Source: Janthinobacterium aquaticum | GTDB lineage: Bacteria; Pseudomonadota; Gammaproteobacteria; Burkholderiales; Burkholderiaceae_D | Length of the DNA stretch: 64,000 nucleotides | Assembly (NCBI RefSeq): GCF_009208565.1 | Contig: NZ_WFLK01000014.1 | Span: forward strand, 62,001 to 126,000 | Reading direction: 5' to 3' | Part shown: positions 54,398 through 63,013 of the stretch, piece after piece | Numbering within the stretch: position 1 is the stretch's first letter | How the letters are laid out: each line of letters starts with the position of its first letter | Program-made: the position numbers and the translations under genes | Notes under the pieces: model-generated | Database searches by the model: none | Told to the model about the DNA's origin: nothing | Seen by the model: the letters and a program-made list of their open reading frames with translations, nothing else

Positions 54398-56245
54398 ATG
54401 TTCCATACCCTGCGCGCCCGCCTGATCGCCATTTCCATCGCCATCGTCGCGGTTGCGCTGGTGCTGCTGTCGGTGGTCACTTTTGTCACTGTGCGGGCCA
54501 ATGTGCTGACCTCGCTGGACCAGCAGATCAGCGGCGTGACGCGCCAGTATGCGCGTGAGCTGACCGAGTGGGTGCAGGACAAGCAGCGCATTGCCAGCTC
54601 GCTCAAGCTGTCGACATCGCTGGCCGAGCCGCAGCCAGCGCTCGATACGGCACGCCAGGCCGGCGCCATGGATTCGGTCGGCTTCAGCATGAGCGACAAG
54701 CGCGCCGTCTACAGCGGCTGGACGGTGCCGCCCGACTTTGATGGCACGACGCGCCCCTGGTACAAGCTGGCCGTATCGACCGGTGGCCCGGCTATTACCG
54801 CCGCCTACGCCGATGCCAATACGGGCGAACTGTATGTGAGCTTCGTCGAACCCGTGTTTGCGCAGGCTGGCGGGGCGCTGGCCGGCGTGGTCAGTGCGGA
54901 TGCCAAGCTCACATCCGTGGTGAAGAAAGTCAACGCCATCCATCCCACGGAAAAGAGTTTTGCGGTGCTGGTCGATGGCTCGAACAACACCATCCTGGCG
55001 CATGCGCGCAAGGAGCTGACACTCAAGCCGGTGACCGACCTGGCGAAAGGTCTCGACGCGGCGCTGCTGGGGCGCCTGGTCAAGGACGGCGACCATGCCG
55101 AGCTGGTCATCGATGGCGCCACGCAGATGGTGTACGCCGCCAGGGTTGAAGGCACGTCCTGGATACTGCTCATTGCAGTCGACCGCGACTTGGCTACCGC
55201 CTCGCTGAGCAGCATGCTGAAAATGACGATCGTGATCACGGTACTGTGCCTGCTCGCTGCCGGAGCGTTGATGTCGGTGTTCGTCAGCCGCCAGTTGCGC
55301 CGCATGATACTGGTGCGCGACGCGCTGGAAGACATCGCATCGGGCGAGGGCGACCTGACGCGCCGCATGGATGCTTCGGGCCGCGACGAACTGACGCAAA
55401 TCGCCAGCGCCTTCAACCGTTTCGCCGACAAGATCGCCGCTGTGCTGCTGCAGATCCGCGAGGCCTCCGACATGGTGCGCACCGCCTCGGGCGAGATCGC
55501 GTCGGGCAATAGCGACCTGTCGATGCGCACCGAGTCGCAGGCCAGCGCGCTGGAAGAAACCTCGGCGGCGATGGAAGAACTGATGGCCACCGTCCAGCAG
55601 AACGCCGAGAACGCCGCGCAGGCCAACGAACTTGCCGCCAGCGCCACGCAGGTGGCAGGGCGCGGCGGCGAAGTGGTGCAGCAGGTGGTGCAGACCATGG
55701 GCGACATCAATGTGGCTTCGCGCAAGATCGTCGACATTATCGGCACCATCGACGGCATCGCCTTCCAGACCAATATCCTCGCGCTCAATGCCGCGGTCGA
55801 GGCGGCGCGCGCCGGCGAAATGGGCCGCGGCTTTGCCGTGGTGGCCACCGAAGTGCGGTCGCTGGCCGGACGATCAGCCGAAGCGGCCAGGGAAATCAAG
55901 GCGCTGATCGGCGACTCGGTCACGCAGGTCGACGCCGGCAGCCGCCTGGTGGCAAGCGCCGGTTCGACCATGACCGAAGTGGTCGACAGCATCCGCCAGC
56001 TGGCTGGCATCGTCAAACAGATCAGCAACGCCAGCCATGAGCAGAGCAGCGGCATTACCGAAGTAGGCACGGCGGTCACGCAAATGGATGAAAACACCCA
56101 GCAGAACGCCGCCTTGGTCGAACAGGCCGCCGCCGCCGCGCAATCGCTGCAGCAACAGGCCAGCGCGCTGGCCGAGGTGGTGGCGGGGTTCAAGCTGCCG
56201 CAGGGCGACGCTCCGGCTGCACGCGATACGCTGCGCCTGCGCTAA
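54398..56245 (+). CDS. methyl-accepting chemotaxis protein with dCache-like sensor
   Basis: 615 residues. A transmembrane helix (about 8-32), a periplasmic sensor about 35-275 with dCache features ([46 protein letters not shown]), a second helix (279-300), HAMP (about 301-355) and the cytoplasmic signalling rod with the hairpin tip ([57 protein letters not shown]). Signals to CheA. The C-terminal pentapeptide for CheR is not evident. 153 bp upstream of the start is the amidase remnant. Confidence 0.93.
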   Translation: MFHTLRARLIAISIAIVAVALVLLSVVTFVTVRANVLTSLDQQISGVTRQYARELTEWVQDKQRIASSLKLSTSLAEPQPALDTARQAGAMDSVGFSMSDKRAVYSGWTVPPDFDGTTRPWYKLAVSTGGPAITAAYADANTGELYVSFVEPVFAQAGGALAGVVSADAKLTSVVKKVNAIHPTEKSFAVLVDGSNNTILAHARKELTLKPVTDLAKGLDAALLGRLVKDGDHAELVIDGATQMVYAARVEGTSWILLIAVDRDLATASLSSMLKMTIVITVLCLLAAGALMSVFVSRQLRRMILVRDALEDIASGEGDLTRRMDASGRDELTQIASAFNRFADKIAAVLLQIREASDMVRTASGEIASGNSDLSMRTESQASALEETSAAMEELMATVQQNAENAAQANELAASATQVAGRGGEVVQQVVQTMGDINVASRKIVDIIGTIDGIAFQTNILALNAAVEAARAGEMGRGFAVVATEVRSLAGRSAEAAREIKALIGDSVTQVDAGSRLVASAGSTMTEVVDSIRQLAGIVKQISNASHEQSSGITEVGTAVTQMDENTQQNAALVEQAAAAAQSLQQQASALAEVVAGFKLPQGDAPAARDTLRLR

Positions 56246-56264
56246 GGCCAGTCAACTGGACAAC

Positions 56265-57503
56265 ATGATGACGATGACGCCTGCCATGAACCTTAAAAAA
56301 TCTCTCTTTCGCAGTGCAGTGCTGGCAGCAACGCTGCTGTCGCTGTGCAGCCTCGTATCGGCAGAAGAAGCTGCCAGTTCGCCACTGACCGTTGGCGGCG
56401 CGATCCGCTTCAATTACGTCTACAAGAGCTGGCAGGACGACTACAAGAGCGGCTTTTTCGGTCTCGACACGGCGCGGCTCGACGTCAACTATGACGATGG
56501 AACGCTGATCGGTTCGGCCCAGTACCGCTACAATAATTTTCCCAAAGGGCAGGGCGACTACTGGCAGCATTTCCTGCACCACGGCTGGATCGGCATGCGC
56601 TTTGCCGACAAGAGCACGGTGCAGGCAGGCGTGGTGAAAAACCTGTTCGGCCTGCAGCCGTTCGCTTCCAATAACTACTACGAGTCGATGGCGTTCTACA
56701 CCGGCTTCGAAGACAAATATGACCTTGGCGTCACCTACTCCAGCCGCCCCGGCCCGATCGAGTGGCAGCTGGGCTTCTACCCGCGCGACGGCGGCTCCTA
56801 TGGCGGCGGCAGCAATACCGCCGGCGCCTCCAACCGCTACTCGTACAACATCGTTGCCGACGACGACAAGCAGGGCTACGCCACGGGCCAGCGCGACCAC
56901 GAACGCAATACCGTCACCGGCCGCGTGGTCACGCACTTCGGCAGTACCGCCCAGCATGAAGTGGGCCTGTCGGCCCTGACCGGCACCATCCGCAACGACA
57001 CCCGCAGCGAAGGCCGCGACACCCGCCGCAACGCCGTGGCGGTCCATTACCGAGGCGGCGCCGGCCCGTGGAACCTGATGCTCGAAGCGCTGCGCTACAG
57101 CTACGGCACCAGTCACAGCGCAACCCAGACCTATGGCGGCCTCGATCCGAACAGCTTTGTTATCCTGGGCGCATTCGGCTACCCTTATCCGGTGGCCTCC
57201 AAGGGCGACATCTATATCGCCAACCTCAGCTACGACATTCCCGGCAAGCTCGGCCCGTTCGGCGGCTTAAAGCTGTACAACGACTACAGCATCCTGCGCA
57301 AACGCGTGGGCAACTACAAAAGCTCGGTACAGAACATCAGCGGCATGACCTTCTCAGCGGGCAAATGGGTGTTCTACGCCGACTTCATGCTCGGCAAGCA
57401 CCACCCCTACATATCGCCCGATGGCGGCGGCCTGGCGTCCACGTCCAGCAAAAATGACGGTTTTACGCGCAGGGTCAACGTGCAGGCAGGGTACTATTTC
57501 TGA
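56265..57503 (+). CDS. putative outer-membrane porin/beta-barrel protein
   Basis: 412 residues. Signal peptide (about 8-36 from the second methionine cluster, ALLATLLSLCSLVSAEE-type), then repeated amphipathic beta strands ending in an aromatic residue (AGYYF at the C-terminus, the outer-membrane signature). Strands such as FGLDTARLDVNYDDGTLIGSAQYRYNNF are typical of a monomeric or trimeric porin. ATG 56265, 56268 and 56286 are possible starts; 56286 gives the cleanest signal. Only 20 bp after the chemoreceptor gene; the ligand is unknown, though a receptor/porin pair for one nutrient is plausible. Confidence 0.87.
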   Translation: MMTMTPAMNLKKSLFRSAVLAATLLSLCSLVSAEEAASSPLTVGGAIRFNYVYKSWQDDYKSGFFGLDTARLDVNYDDGTLIGSAQYRYNNFPKGQGDYWQHFLHHGWIGMRFADKSTVQAGVVKNLFGLQPFASNNYYESMAFYTGFEDKYDLGVTYSSRPGPIEWQLGFYPRDGGSYGGGSNTAGASNRYSYNIVADDDKQGYATGQRDHERNTVTGRVVTHFGSTAQHEVGLSALTGTIRNDTRSEGRDTRRNAVAVHYRGGAGPWNLMLEALRYSYGTSHSATQTYGGLDPNSFVILGAFGYPYPVASKGDIYIANLSYDIPGKLGPFGGLKLYNDYSILRKRVGNYKSSVQNISGMTFSAGKWVFYADFMLGKHHPYISPDGGGLASTSSKNDGFTRRVNVQAGYYF

Positions 57504-57552
57504 TGATCGATTGTGCCTGCCACGATACCCGGCCGTGAACAAGGAAAATACC

Positions 57553-57597
57553 ATGTCGAATACCACGCAGCGCTCTGATTTTTTATGCCTGGTGTAG
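57553..57597 (+). pseudogene. truncated start of a former gene at the island edge
   Basis: ATG at 57553 with AAGGAAAATACC before it opens a frame of only 14 codons (MSNTTQRSDFLCLV) ending in TAG at 57595. The start signals look genuine, but the reading frame stops at once, just before the minus-strand hipA stop at 57620. It may be the cut 5' end of a gene that once followed the porin, interrupted by insertion of the hipBA region. Confidence 0.4.
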
Positions 57598-57619
57598 TCG
57601 CGCTGTCTGCGATATCCCG

Positions 57620-58966
57620 TCAGGCTGGTGGCATCTGCTGAAGGGCGGCCGCTGACGCAAGCAGGCCGCCCAGAATTTTGTCGGCCACCTTTTCCGAAAA
57701 ATCCGCAGGCAGTTCGCTGCGGATCTTTTCCACGATGGCAGGTGTGCGGTCGATAAAATCGCGCAGCAGTGGTTCGGCGTCCGCTCCATAGCCGACCGCT
57801 TTTGCAGTGCTGTTGAAATGCCGCCGCTGTATGCCATGCGCCAGGTAGTGCTTGTTGCTTCCAAGTAGTGCCATCGCCATCTTGAGTTTGCGTTCCGCCC
57901 ACTGGTTGGGGCCTGGGCCGATCACAGGATAGCCGGACATCACATCATAGATGGGCGTCATTTTGAACCGTCCGGCGCCCGCCAGTAATTGGATACTGAA
58001 GTTCTTGGCGTGGCCATCGGGGGCGCGCAGCATCCAGAACAGAAGTTGGGTAGCCATCAGCGTATGCATGTCGGCAGCGCTTTGCTGCGATTGCTGCAGC
58101 AGGGTAAACATCTGTTTTAACCCCGGCCCACCGTCGTTTTCGTATTTCAGCAGCGGCGATGTTCCCGTTGCCTGGCAAAAATCCTCCTGAACCAGTCGGA
58201 ACAGCTGCTTGCCATCGCTTGACCGGACGCGATCAAAACGCTCGACGACGAGCACCCGTTGCTCGCCGAACGTCGCGATGTCGGCATTTGCCGTGGGCAG
58301 TCCGTACTCCTTGAACAGCCGCAGGCATAGCCACTCGTTATCGACCGACGTGGTGAAGTCGGCTTTTTTCCCGCCTACCATCCCGATCGGAAGCTTGAAA
58401 ATGTGCGTTGTCGGCGTCGCGCCGCGCGGCTTCATCCATTTCCCATCCCACCACAAGAAAGCATCTTTCTCTTGTGCGCCAGCGAGCGAAATGCGGAAAT
58501 CATCGTCGACGTCATCGGGAGCACCGTGTCGCTCCGCGCCGACTGCTTCAAGCAGATGCCGCTCAATGTCTTCCTCGTCCAGGACGATGCCATCAACCTG
58601 GCCAAGTCCTTCCGGCTTGACGCCTTCGGGCAGCAGCTGCAAGGCGCCGACGCAGTCCCGGCCGATGGCCGCGAGCAGGTCGAACGGTTCGAGAGAGCCT
58701 GTCCTGAAGCGGGTCGCAACGCGTTTGCGAATGATGTCACTGTCCGGTAGCAAGCCCTCAAAGTAGTTTGCAACACTGGCACCCTTGAGCGGTTCATTGC
58801 GCAGATTGAACGGCAGCGACAGCGAGATCGGGCGCCCGAGCCTTGAGCTTTGCCAGGCCGCATCGTACTGGAGTTCGGAGTCGCCGTTGGCCTTGACCGT
58901 CCAGCGTCCGACGTAATCGCCATTTGCCCAAAGATGGAGCGTCTGGCTGTGTGAGCGGCGCCCCAT
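57620..58966 (-). CDS. hipA: HipA-type Ser/Thr kinase toxin
   Basis: 448 residues, the usual HipA length. Visible elements: N-terminal subdomain with ANYFEGLLPDSD, ISLAGAQEKDAF (activation/P-loop-like, 159-170), catalytic D317-G-H-A-K-N322 and Mg-binding D341 in TPIYDVMSGYP. By family knowledge it phosphorylates a tRNA synthetase to slow growth. It starts 2 bp after the hipB stop. The upstream start at 59044 would overlap hipB. Composition is somewhat mixed relative to the core genome. Confidence 0.92.
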   Translation of the reverse strand: MGRRSHSQTLHLWANGDYVGRWTVKANGDSELQYDAAWQSSRLGRPISLSLPFNLRNEPLKGASVANYFEGLLPDSDIIRKRVATRFRTGSLEPFDLLAAIGRDCVGALQLLPEGVKPEGLGQVDGIVLDEEDIERHLLEAVGAERHGAPDDVDDDFRISLAGAQEKDAFLWWDGKWMKPRGATPTTHIFKLPIGMVGGKKADFTTSVDNEWLCLRLFKEYGLPTANADIATFGEQRVLVVERFDRVRSSDGKQLFRLVQEDFCQATGTSPLLKYENDGGPGLKQMFTLLQQSQQSAADMHTLMATQLLFWMLRAPDGHAKNFSIQLLAGAGRFKMTPIYDVMSGYPVIGPGPNQWAERKLKMAMALLGSNKHYLAHGIQRRHFNSTAKAVGYGADAEPLLRDFIDRTPAIVEKIRSELPADFSEKVADKILGGLLASAAALQQMPPA

Positions 58967-58968
58967 GA

Positions 58969-59232
58969 CTACCACTCGGCCGAATTGCTTGCTGCGGACG
59001 TATCGCGTTCGCCCAGCTGCAGTTCCAGCTCGAGTGCTGAGCACCAGCTGAGTAACTGCTTGACACTGATTTCGTCAGGATGGCTTTCCAGGTAGGAGAT
59101 GCGATTCTGGCTCAGACCGACACGCGTGCCTACAGTCGCTTGGGTGATCTTGCGCCGTTTGCGGGTTGATGTGAGCAACTGGCCGAGCTGTGACGCCGTG
59201 AGGAGGCGGTGAGTGGTGGGCGAGTAGGGCAT
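58969..59232 (-). CDS. hipB: HipB-type antitoxin, XRE-family HTH
   Basis: 87 residues. Cro/C1-type HTH (LGQLLTSTRKRRKITQATVGTRVGLSQNRISYLESHPDEISVKQLLSWCSALELELQL), the HipB pattern. It binds the operator upstream to repress hipBA and neutralises HipA. Two symmetric sites at 59250-59270 and 59289-59309 precede the ATG, supporting autoregulation. Confidence 0.92.
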   Translation of the reverse strand: MPYSPTTHRLLTASQLGQLLTSTRKRRKITQATVGTRVGLSQNRISYLESHPDEISVKQLLSWCSALELELQLGERDTSAASNSAEW

Positions 59233-59249
59233 ATTTGGTATCCGTTATT

Positions 59250-59309
59250 CAGATATATTGATAGTATCTGGAATTCGGATAAAGTCAAGATATCTGAAAA
59301 ACAGATATC
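59250..59309 (-). promoter_or_regulatory. double palindromic operator of hipBA
   Basis: Site 1: CAGATA (59250) to TATCTG (59270), arms 6 bp with a 9-bp gap. Site 2: GATATCTG (59289-59296) and CAGATATC (59302-59309), a perfect 8-bp inverted repeat. They start 18 and 57 bp upstream of the hipB ATG, in an AT-rich stretch. Similar spaced symmetric sites bind HipB dimers in other bacteria, though the E. coli TATCC-N8-GGATA form is not kept. Confidence 0.75.
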
Positions 59310-59813
59310 ACAAGAATGGCTGGAAAGTAGAAAGGCGATTTGCTCAGGTCGTGTCACGCATAGCCTGCATGATTCCCGAAAGCAAAAAGCCAACCTGAAA
59401 GGCTGGGCTTTTTGCTGGGTGTTCTTGGTGCCGACTGCCGGAATCAAGAAACCAAAAAAATCAGGCATTTAGTCTGATGAATTGGCAAATTCTTGGCAGT
59501 TGCAAGCGTGCACATCGAATCAGAAAACCGGATTTCGTGAGCTTTCAATTATGCCCGTACCTTATCCTGATGCTATTGTTCGTCGTTGAAACCTTCTTTT
59601 TAATAACAAAATTCCGCGTCCAGACTTGCTTTGAGATCATGCGGATCATTGAACGAACCCATCAATAGACCCTGCCCTAGTGGGGAAATGCGCTTGAAAC
59701 CGCTGGCAGCAGAGCTGACGTAGGTATGCGTTGCTTCCCAAAGATGATTATCTGGGGCATGAGTTTGTGATTTGTTAAAATCGAGGAATTCTTCTTAGGC
59801 ATTGGGGTGAAAA
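59310..59813. other. AT-rich intergenic region, hipBA to restriction genes
   Basis: About 500 bp, no supportable gene. It has a hairpin-plus-T-run (AGCAAAAAGCC ... GGGCTTTTTGCT, about 59380-59415) resembling a terminator on both strands. Short open frames have no ribosome site. Composition is lower GC than the core. Confidence 0.45.
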
Positions 59814-61688
59814 GTGGCTGAATTAGTTCTGACAGATGAGGAAAGATTGGCGCTAACGCGTGTGTTGGACTTTAATTTGGCTCTTACACGCAAAGGTACA
59901 CCGATGCTGCAACCGTTGTCCTTGTACAGTTCTGAACTTAAAGGTACGCGGCAAATTGCTGGCAGCCTTGTTTCAGTTCGCGATACAGGCCAGCTTTCGT
60001 CAAATGAAGTCAGCCGAAACCGCTACTTCAACTCACTTTCAAATCAAGCCCTTGTTGAGGGGACTGCTGCAACACCCAAGCTAACGCCGTTGGCGTCCCA
60101 CTATCTTGACGCGGTAGACGCCGGTGCGGATGACTCCTTCTGGCAAGGGGATAGCGGCGATGGCGTGGAACTAAATGTTGTAAGGCAACTTGTTCAGCGC
60201 CTCACTTCGGGCCATAAGGTAAGTGATAGCTTCAAGCTTGCCTGGTTTAACGCACAGAACTTTTTTGACAATGTTCCACCTTCAATTTTGATGTCCGTAC
60301 TGTCGGACAGGAATCAGTTGTTGTCGTTATTCCGTCTTAATTCAAACGGGTGGGAAATTGCGCGGTATTACCGGTTGACTGATGTCGAGCGGGCGGCGTT
60401 TGATGCCGCATTTGCTAAGGTTCTGCCAACGTCAGATTGGTCGCCGTCAGCGCCAATAGAAATTGCCGCCGCAAAATACAAGGACGCTGCTGGATCTGTT
60501 CAAGCCGACGTTCGATTCCGTATCAGTGGCTTTCTTAACGCTTACAATCACTTGCGTACAGAACTGGGCTCCAATTTGCCGAGGTTAGATCGTCAACTTG
60601 TTTTGCGAGCCGGGTCGACAGCTGGTGGCGGATCGGGAAACATCACAGATATTGAGACTGCAACCGTGGCTGCAACGCGGCTGCCCTTTCCGCATCAACT
60701 CATTGTGACGGGATGCCCAGGGTCTGGTAAAAGCCACTATGTCGATCAACTTATCGAATCGGTAGGTTGCGCTGTCTTCAGGACGCAATTTCACCCGGAG
60801 TCCTCGTTTTTTGATTTCGTTGGAGCGTACAAGCCGCAGCCTGTGTATGAGCCGATAGACGCATCTCTCCAATTTGAGGAAGGGGACGGTTCACCTAGTT
60901 TGAGAGGCAGACCGCTTATTGATTATCGATTCGTTCCCGGGCCACTTATGCAAGGCCTAGCACATGCGATCAGTAATCCGGCTGAGAATGTCGTCGTCGT
61001 TATTGAGGAAATCAACCGTGGCAATGCCGCTGCCATCTTAGGCGACATGCTACAGCTTCTGGACCGGACCAGTGATGGAGAAAGCCGTTATCACCTCGCG
61101 GCCACACCGGAGGTACGTGCGTATTTTGCTGGCTTGGGACACTCGCTGGATGTGATTCGCTTACCGGCAAATCTGTATTTATGGGCGACGATGAACAGTG
61201 CGGATCAAGGTGTCTTCCCCCTAGATACAGCATTTCGGCGGCGCTGGAGCTACGTCTATAAGGGTTACACTGAACCTTGCCTCTATCTTTCGGGACAAGC
61301 AAAAATTGTTTATGCGGGACAGCAATATGAGTGGAACGCTTTCCGGGGAGCCCTAAATCATCATTTGGTAGAGCTTGGAATTCATGAGGACAAGCTTATA
61401 GGCCCGTATTTTCTAACAGAGCAGCAATTGGTTGAACCAGCAAGCATCCTGGAAAAGCTATTTCTGTATTTGTGGGATGATGTTCTGCGGTTTCGTCAGG
61501 ACTCCCTTTTTATTGCTAAGAGTTTTTCCTTGGTGTCTGCTGTTTGGGCAGCAGGTAACGGATCGCCACTCAAGTTCCAGCTGCCCGCTTCCATCGTGAC
61601 AAGTGAAGGCACTGAGTTGGCGGCATCGGTCGCGCAGCCCGCCACTCAGGCATCAAGTGAACAGGGTACAGTAACGGGCGAACCATGA
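59814..61688 (+). CDS. McrB-like AAA+ GTPase/ATPase of a restriction system
   Basis: 624 residues. An N-terminal target-recognition-type region of unknown fold (1-280) and an AAA+ McrB domain: Walker A GCPGSGKSH (about 300-308), Walker B VVVVIEEINRGN (393-404) with the McrB signature, and sensor MNSADQGVFPLDTAFRRRW (460-478). By family knowledge it translocates DNA or oligomerises to activate the partner nuclease. GTG start follows GGGGTGA. The stop overlaps the next start by 4 bp. Confidence 0.88.
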   Translation: MAELVLTDEERLALTRVLDFNLALTRKGTPMLQPLSLYSSELKGTRQIAGSLVSVRDTGQLSSNEVSRNRYFNSLSNQALVEGTAATPKLTPLASHYLDAVDAGADDSFWQGDSGDGVELNVVRQLVQRLTSGHKVSDSFKLAWFNAQNFFDNVPPSILMSVLSDRNQLLSLFRLNSNGWEIARYYRLTDVERAAFDAAFAKVLPTSDWSPSAPIEIAAAKYKDAAGSVQADVRFRISGFLNAYNHLRTELGSNLPRLDRQLVLRAGSTAGGGSGNITDIETATVAATRLPFPHQLIVTGCPGSGKSHYVDQLIESVGCAVFRTQFHPESSFFDFVGAYKPQPVYEPIDASLQFEEGDGSPSLRGRPLIDYRFVPGPLMQGLAHAISNPAENVVVVIEEINRGNAAAILGDMLQLLDRTSDGESRYHLAATPEVRAYFAGLGHSLDVIRLPANLYLWATMNSADQGVFPLDTAFRRRWSYVYKGYTEPCLYLSGQAKIVYAGQQYEWNAFRGALNHHLVELGIHEDKLIGPYFLTEQQLVEPASILEKLFLYLWDDVLRFRQDSLFIAKSFSLVSAVWAAGNGSPLKFQLPASIVTSEGTELAASVAQPATQASSEQGTVTGEP

Positions 61689-63013
61689 GTGTTATCCTAA
61701 TTAAGGAAGGCACTGTATTGGCGTTGGCTGACTGGCCAGAACGGATGTGTACCAGTTCTGAGGATATCAAGCATCTTGTTGATGTTCGAGTCTTGCGCCC
61801 CACGGATTCGGGCCACTACGGTCTCGTTTTCGTCGGCGTTGTTATCTTCAAGGACAGCCTGCTTTTTGTGCAGCCGAAATTTGGCTCCTTGGATCTGCCG
61901 GAAACTTTGCGTATCCTGCGAAGTTACTTTGCCAGAAGTCGTCAAAGACGGCCAATTTCGGACAGTACCCGTGATCCGGAGTTTGGTGATGGTGAGATAC
62001 TAAGGGAATTTGATGCGTTAATAGGACTGAAGGATTGGTTTTTTGCGCACGGTTTGTATCGGCGAGAGCAAGCCGTTGCAAGTGATTGGGGTAGGCCACA
62101 CTGGATTCGGACAATCGCAAAAAGTCCAGCGCTCATCATGCAGGGAGCTGTGGTATATCCCTCGATTGTTGCCGAGCGACGAGAAGGTATTTTGAACGAT
62201 GTCAGTGCTCTGCAAATAGGTGTCTTACTTCAACTGTTACGACGTTATGGATTTGCCGTGCCTGGTGCAATTCGACAAGCTGAAATTGCTACAGGTACTG
62301 CCGTAAGGAGCTGGCCTCTTGAGCGCGACGAACGTGTGTACTACGAGCGGCAGCTGGCTGCTGAACGGCGCAGTGTGTATCGAACAGATACGTTGCGCTT
62401 GTTCAAATTGTTGCACGAAGTATTGGATACACGATTGGCAGCCCCCAGCGCGCAGCCACAAATTTACGGGACCACGGCTTTTTACGCAATATGGGAAGAT
62501 GCGTGCTGTACGGGTATCGGCGGTGATCTACCTACGGGATTCCATGCGGCACTTGGCCAACCGATATGGTGGACCTACGATGATGCGGGACGGAAGCAGC
62601 GACACGGGCAAACGCAGATTCCGGACTTGGTAGTAAGGCGTGATCGATGGTTGCTTATCATTGACGCGAAATATTATTTTCCATTTCCAGGGTCACGTCC
62701 AGGTGGCCCTGACATCATCAAGCAAGTCTACTATGCGGAATCTCTTCAGCATCCTCAAGCTAACCTCATTTCGATATTCCTTTTTCCACTTCCAGGAGCC
62801 GAGACCCCTCGATTCCTAGGGTATGCCACCATTGAAGGATCTCACCGAGCATTCAACATTGTCGAAGCCTGGGGAGTCGATCCGGTGGCACTACTTGCTA
62901 CATACCCTGTCATTTCAGCCGACCGTGCAAATCGCATGATTGATGTTATCGTTGGTAGACGCGAGGGTGTGTCCGAATTCGTCAGCCAGTCCCCAGTGGA
63001 CATTGGCAGTTAA
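61685..63013 (+). CDS. LlaJI-family restriction endonuclease (McrC-like partner)
   Basis: 442 residues. C-terminal PD-(D/E)xK nuclease: Glu in WEDACC (about 271), Pro-Asp at 313-314 in QIPDLVV and D327-x-K329 in LLIIDAKYY. N-terminal region (1-180) resembles the LlaJI recognition part (LVDVRVLRPTDSGHYGLVFVGVV). Together with the McrB-like protein it should cut unmodified DNA. Starts by ATGA overlap. Its last 99 bp overlap the convergent methyltransferase. Confidence 0.85.
   Translation: MSVILIKEGTVLALADWPERMCTSSEDIKHLVDVRVLRPTDSGHYGLVFVGVVIFKDSLLFVQPKFGSLDLPETLRILRSYFARSRQRRPISDSTRDPEFGDGEILREFDALIGLKDWFFAHGLYRREQAVASDWGRPHWIRTIAKSPALIMQGAVVYPSIVAERREGILNDVSALQIGVLLQLLRRYGFAVPGAIRQAEIATGTAVRSWPLERDERVYYERQLAAERRSVYRTDTLRLFKLLHEVLDTRLAAPSAQPQIYGTTAFYAIWEDACCTGIGGDLPTGFHAALGQPIWWTYDDAGRKQRHGQTQIPDLVVRRDRWLLIIDAKYYFPFPGSRPGGPDIIKQVYYAESLQHPQANLISIFLFPLPGAETPRFLGYATIEGSHRAFNIVEAWGVDPVALLATYPVISADRANRMIDVIVGRREGVSEFVSQSPVDIGS

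Noticed and set aside
59477-59668. 63-residue plus-strand frame with one hydrophobic stretch
   Set aside because: No ribosome site or homology; AT-rich gap makes such frames likely by chance.
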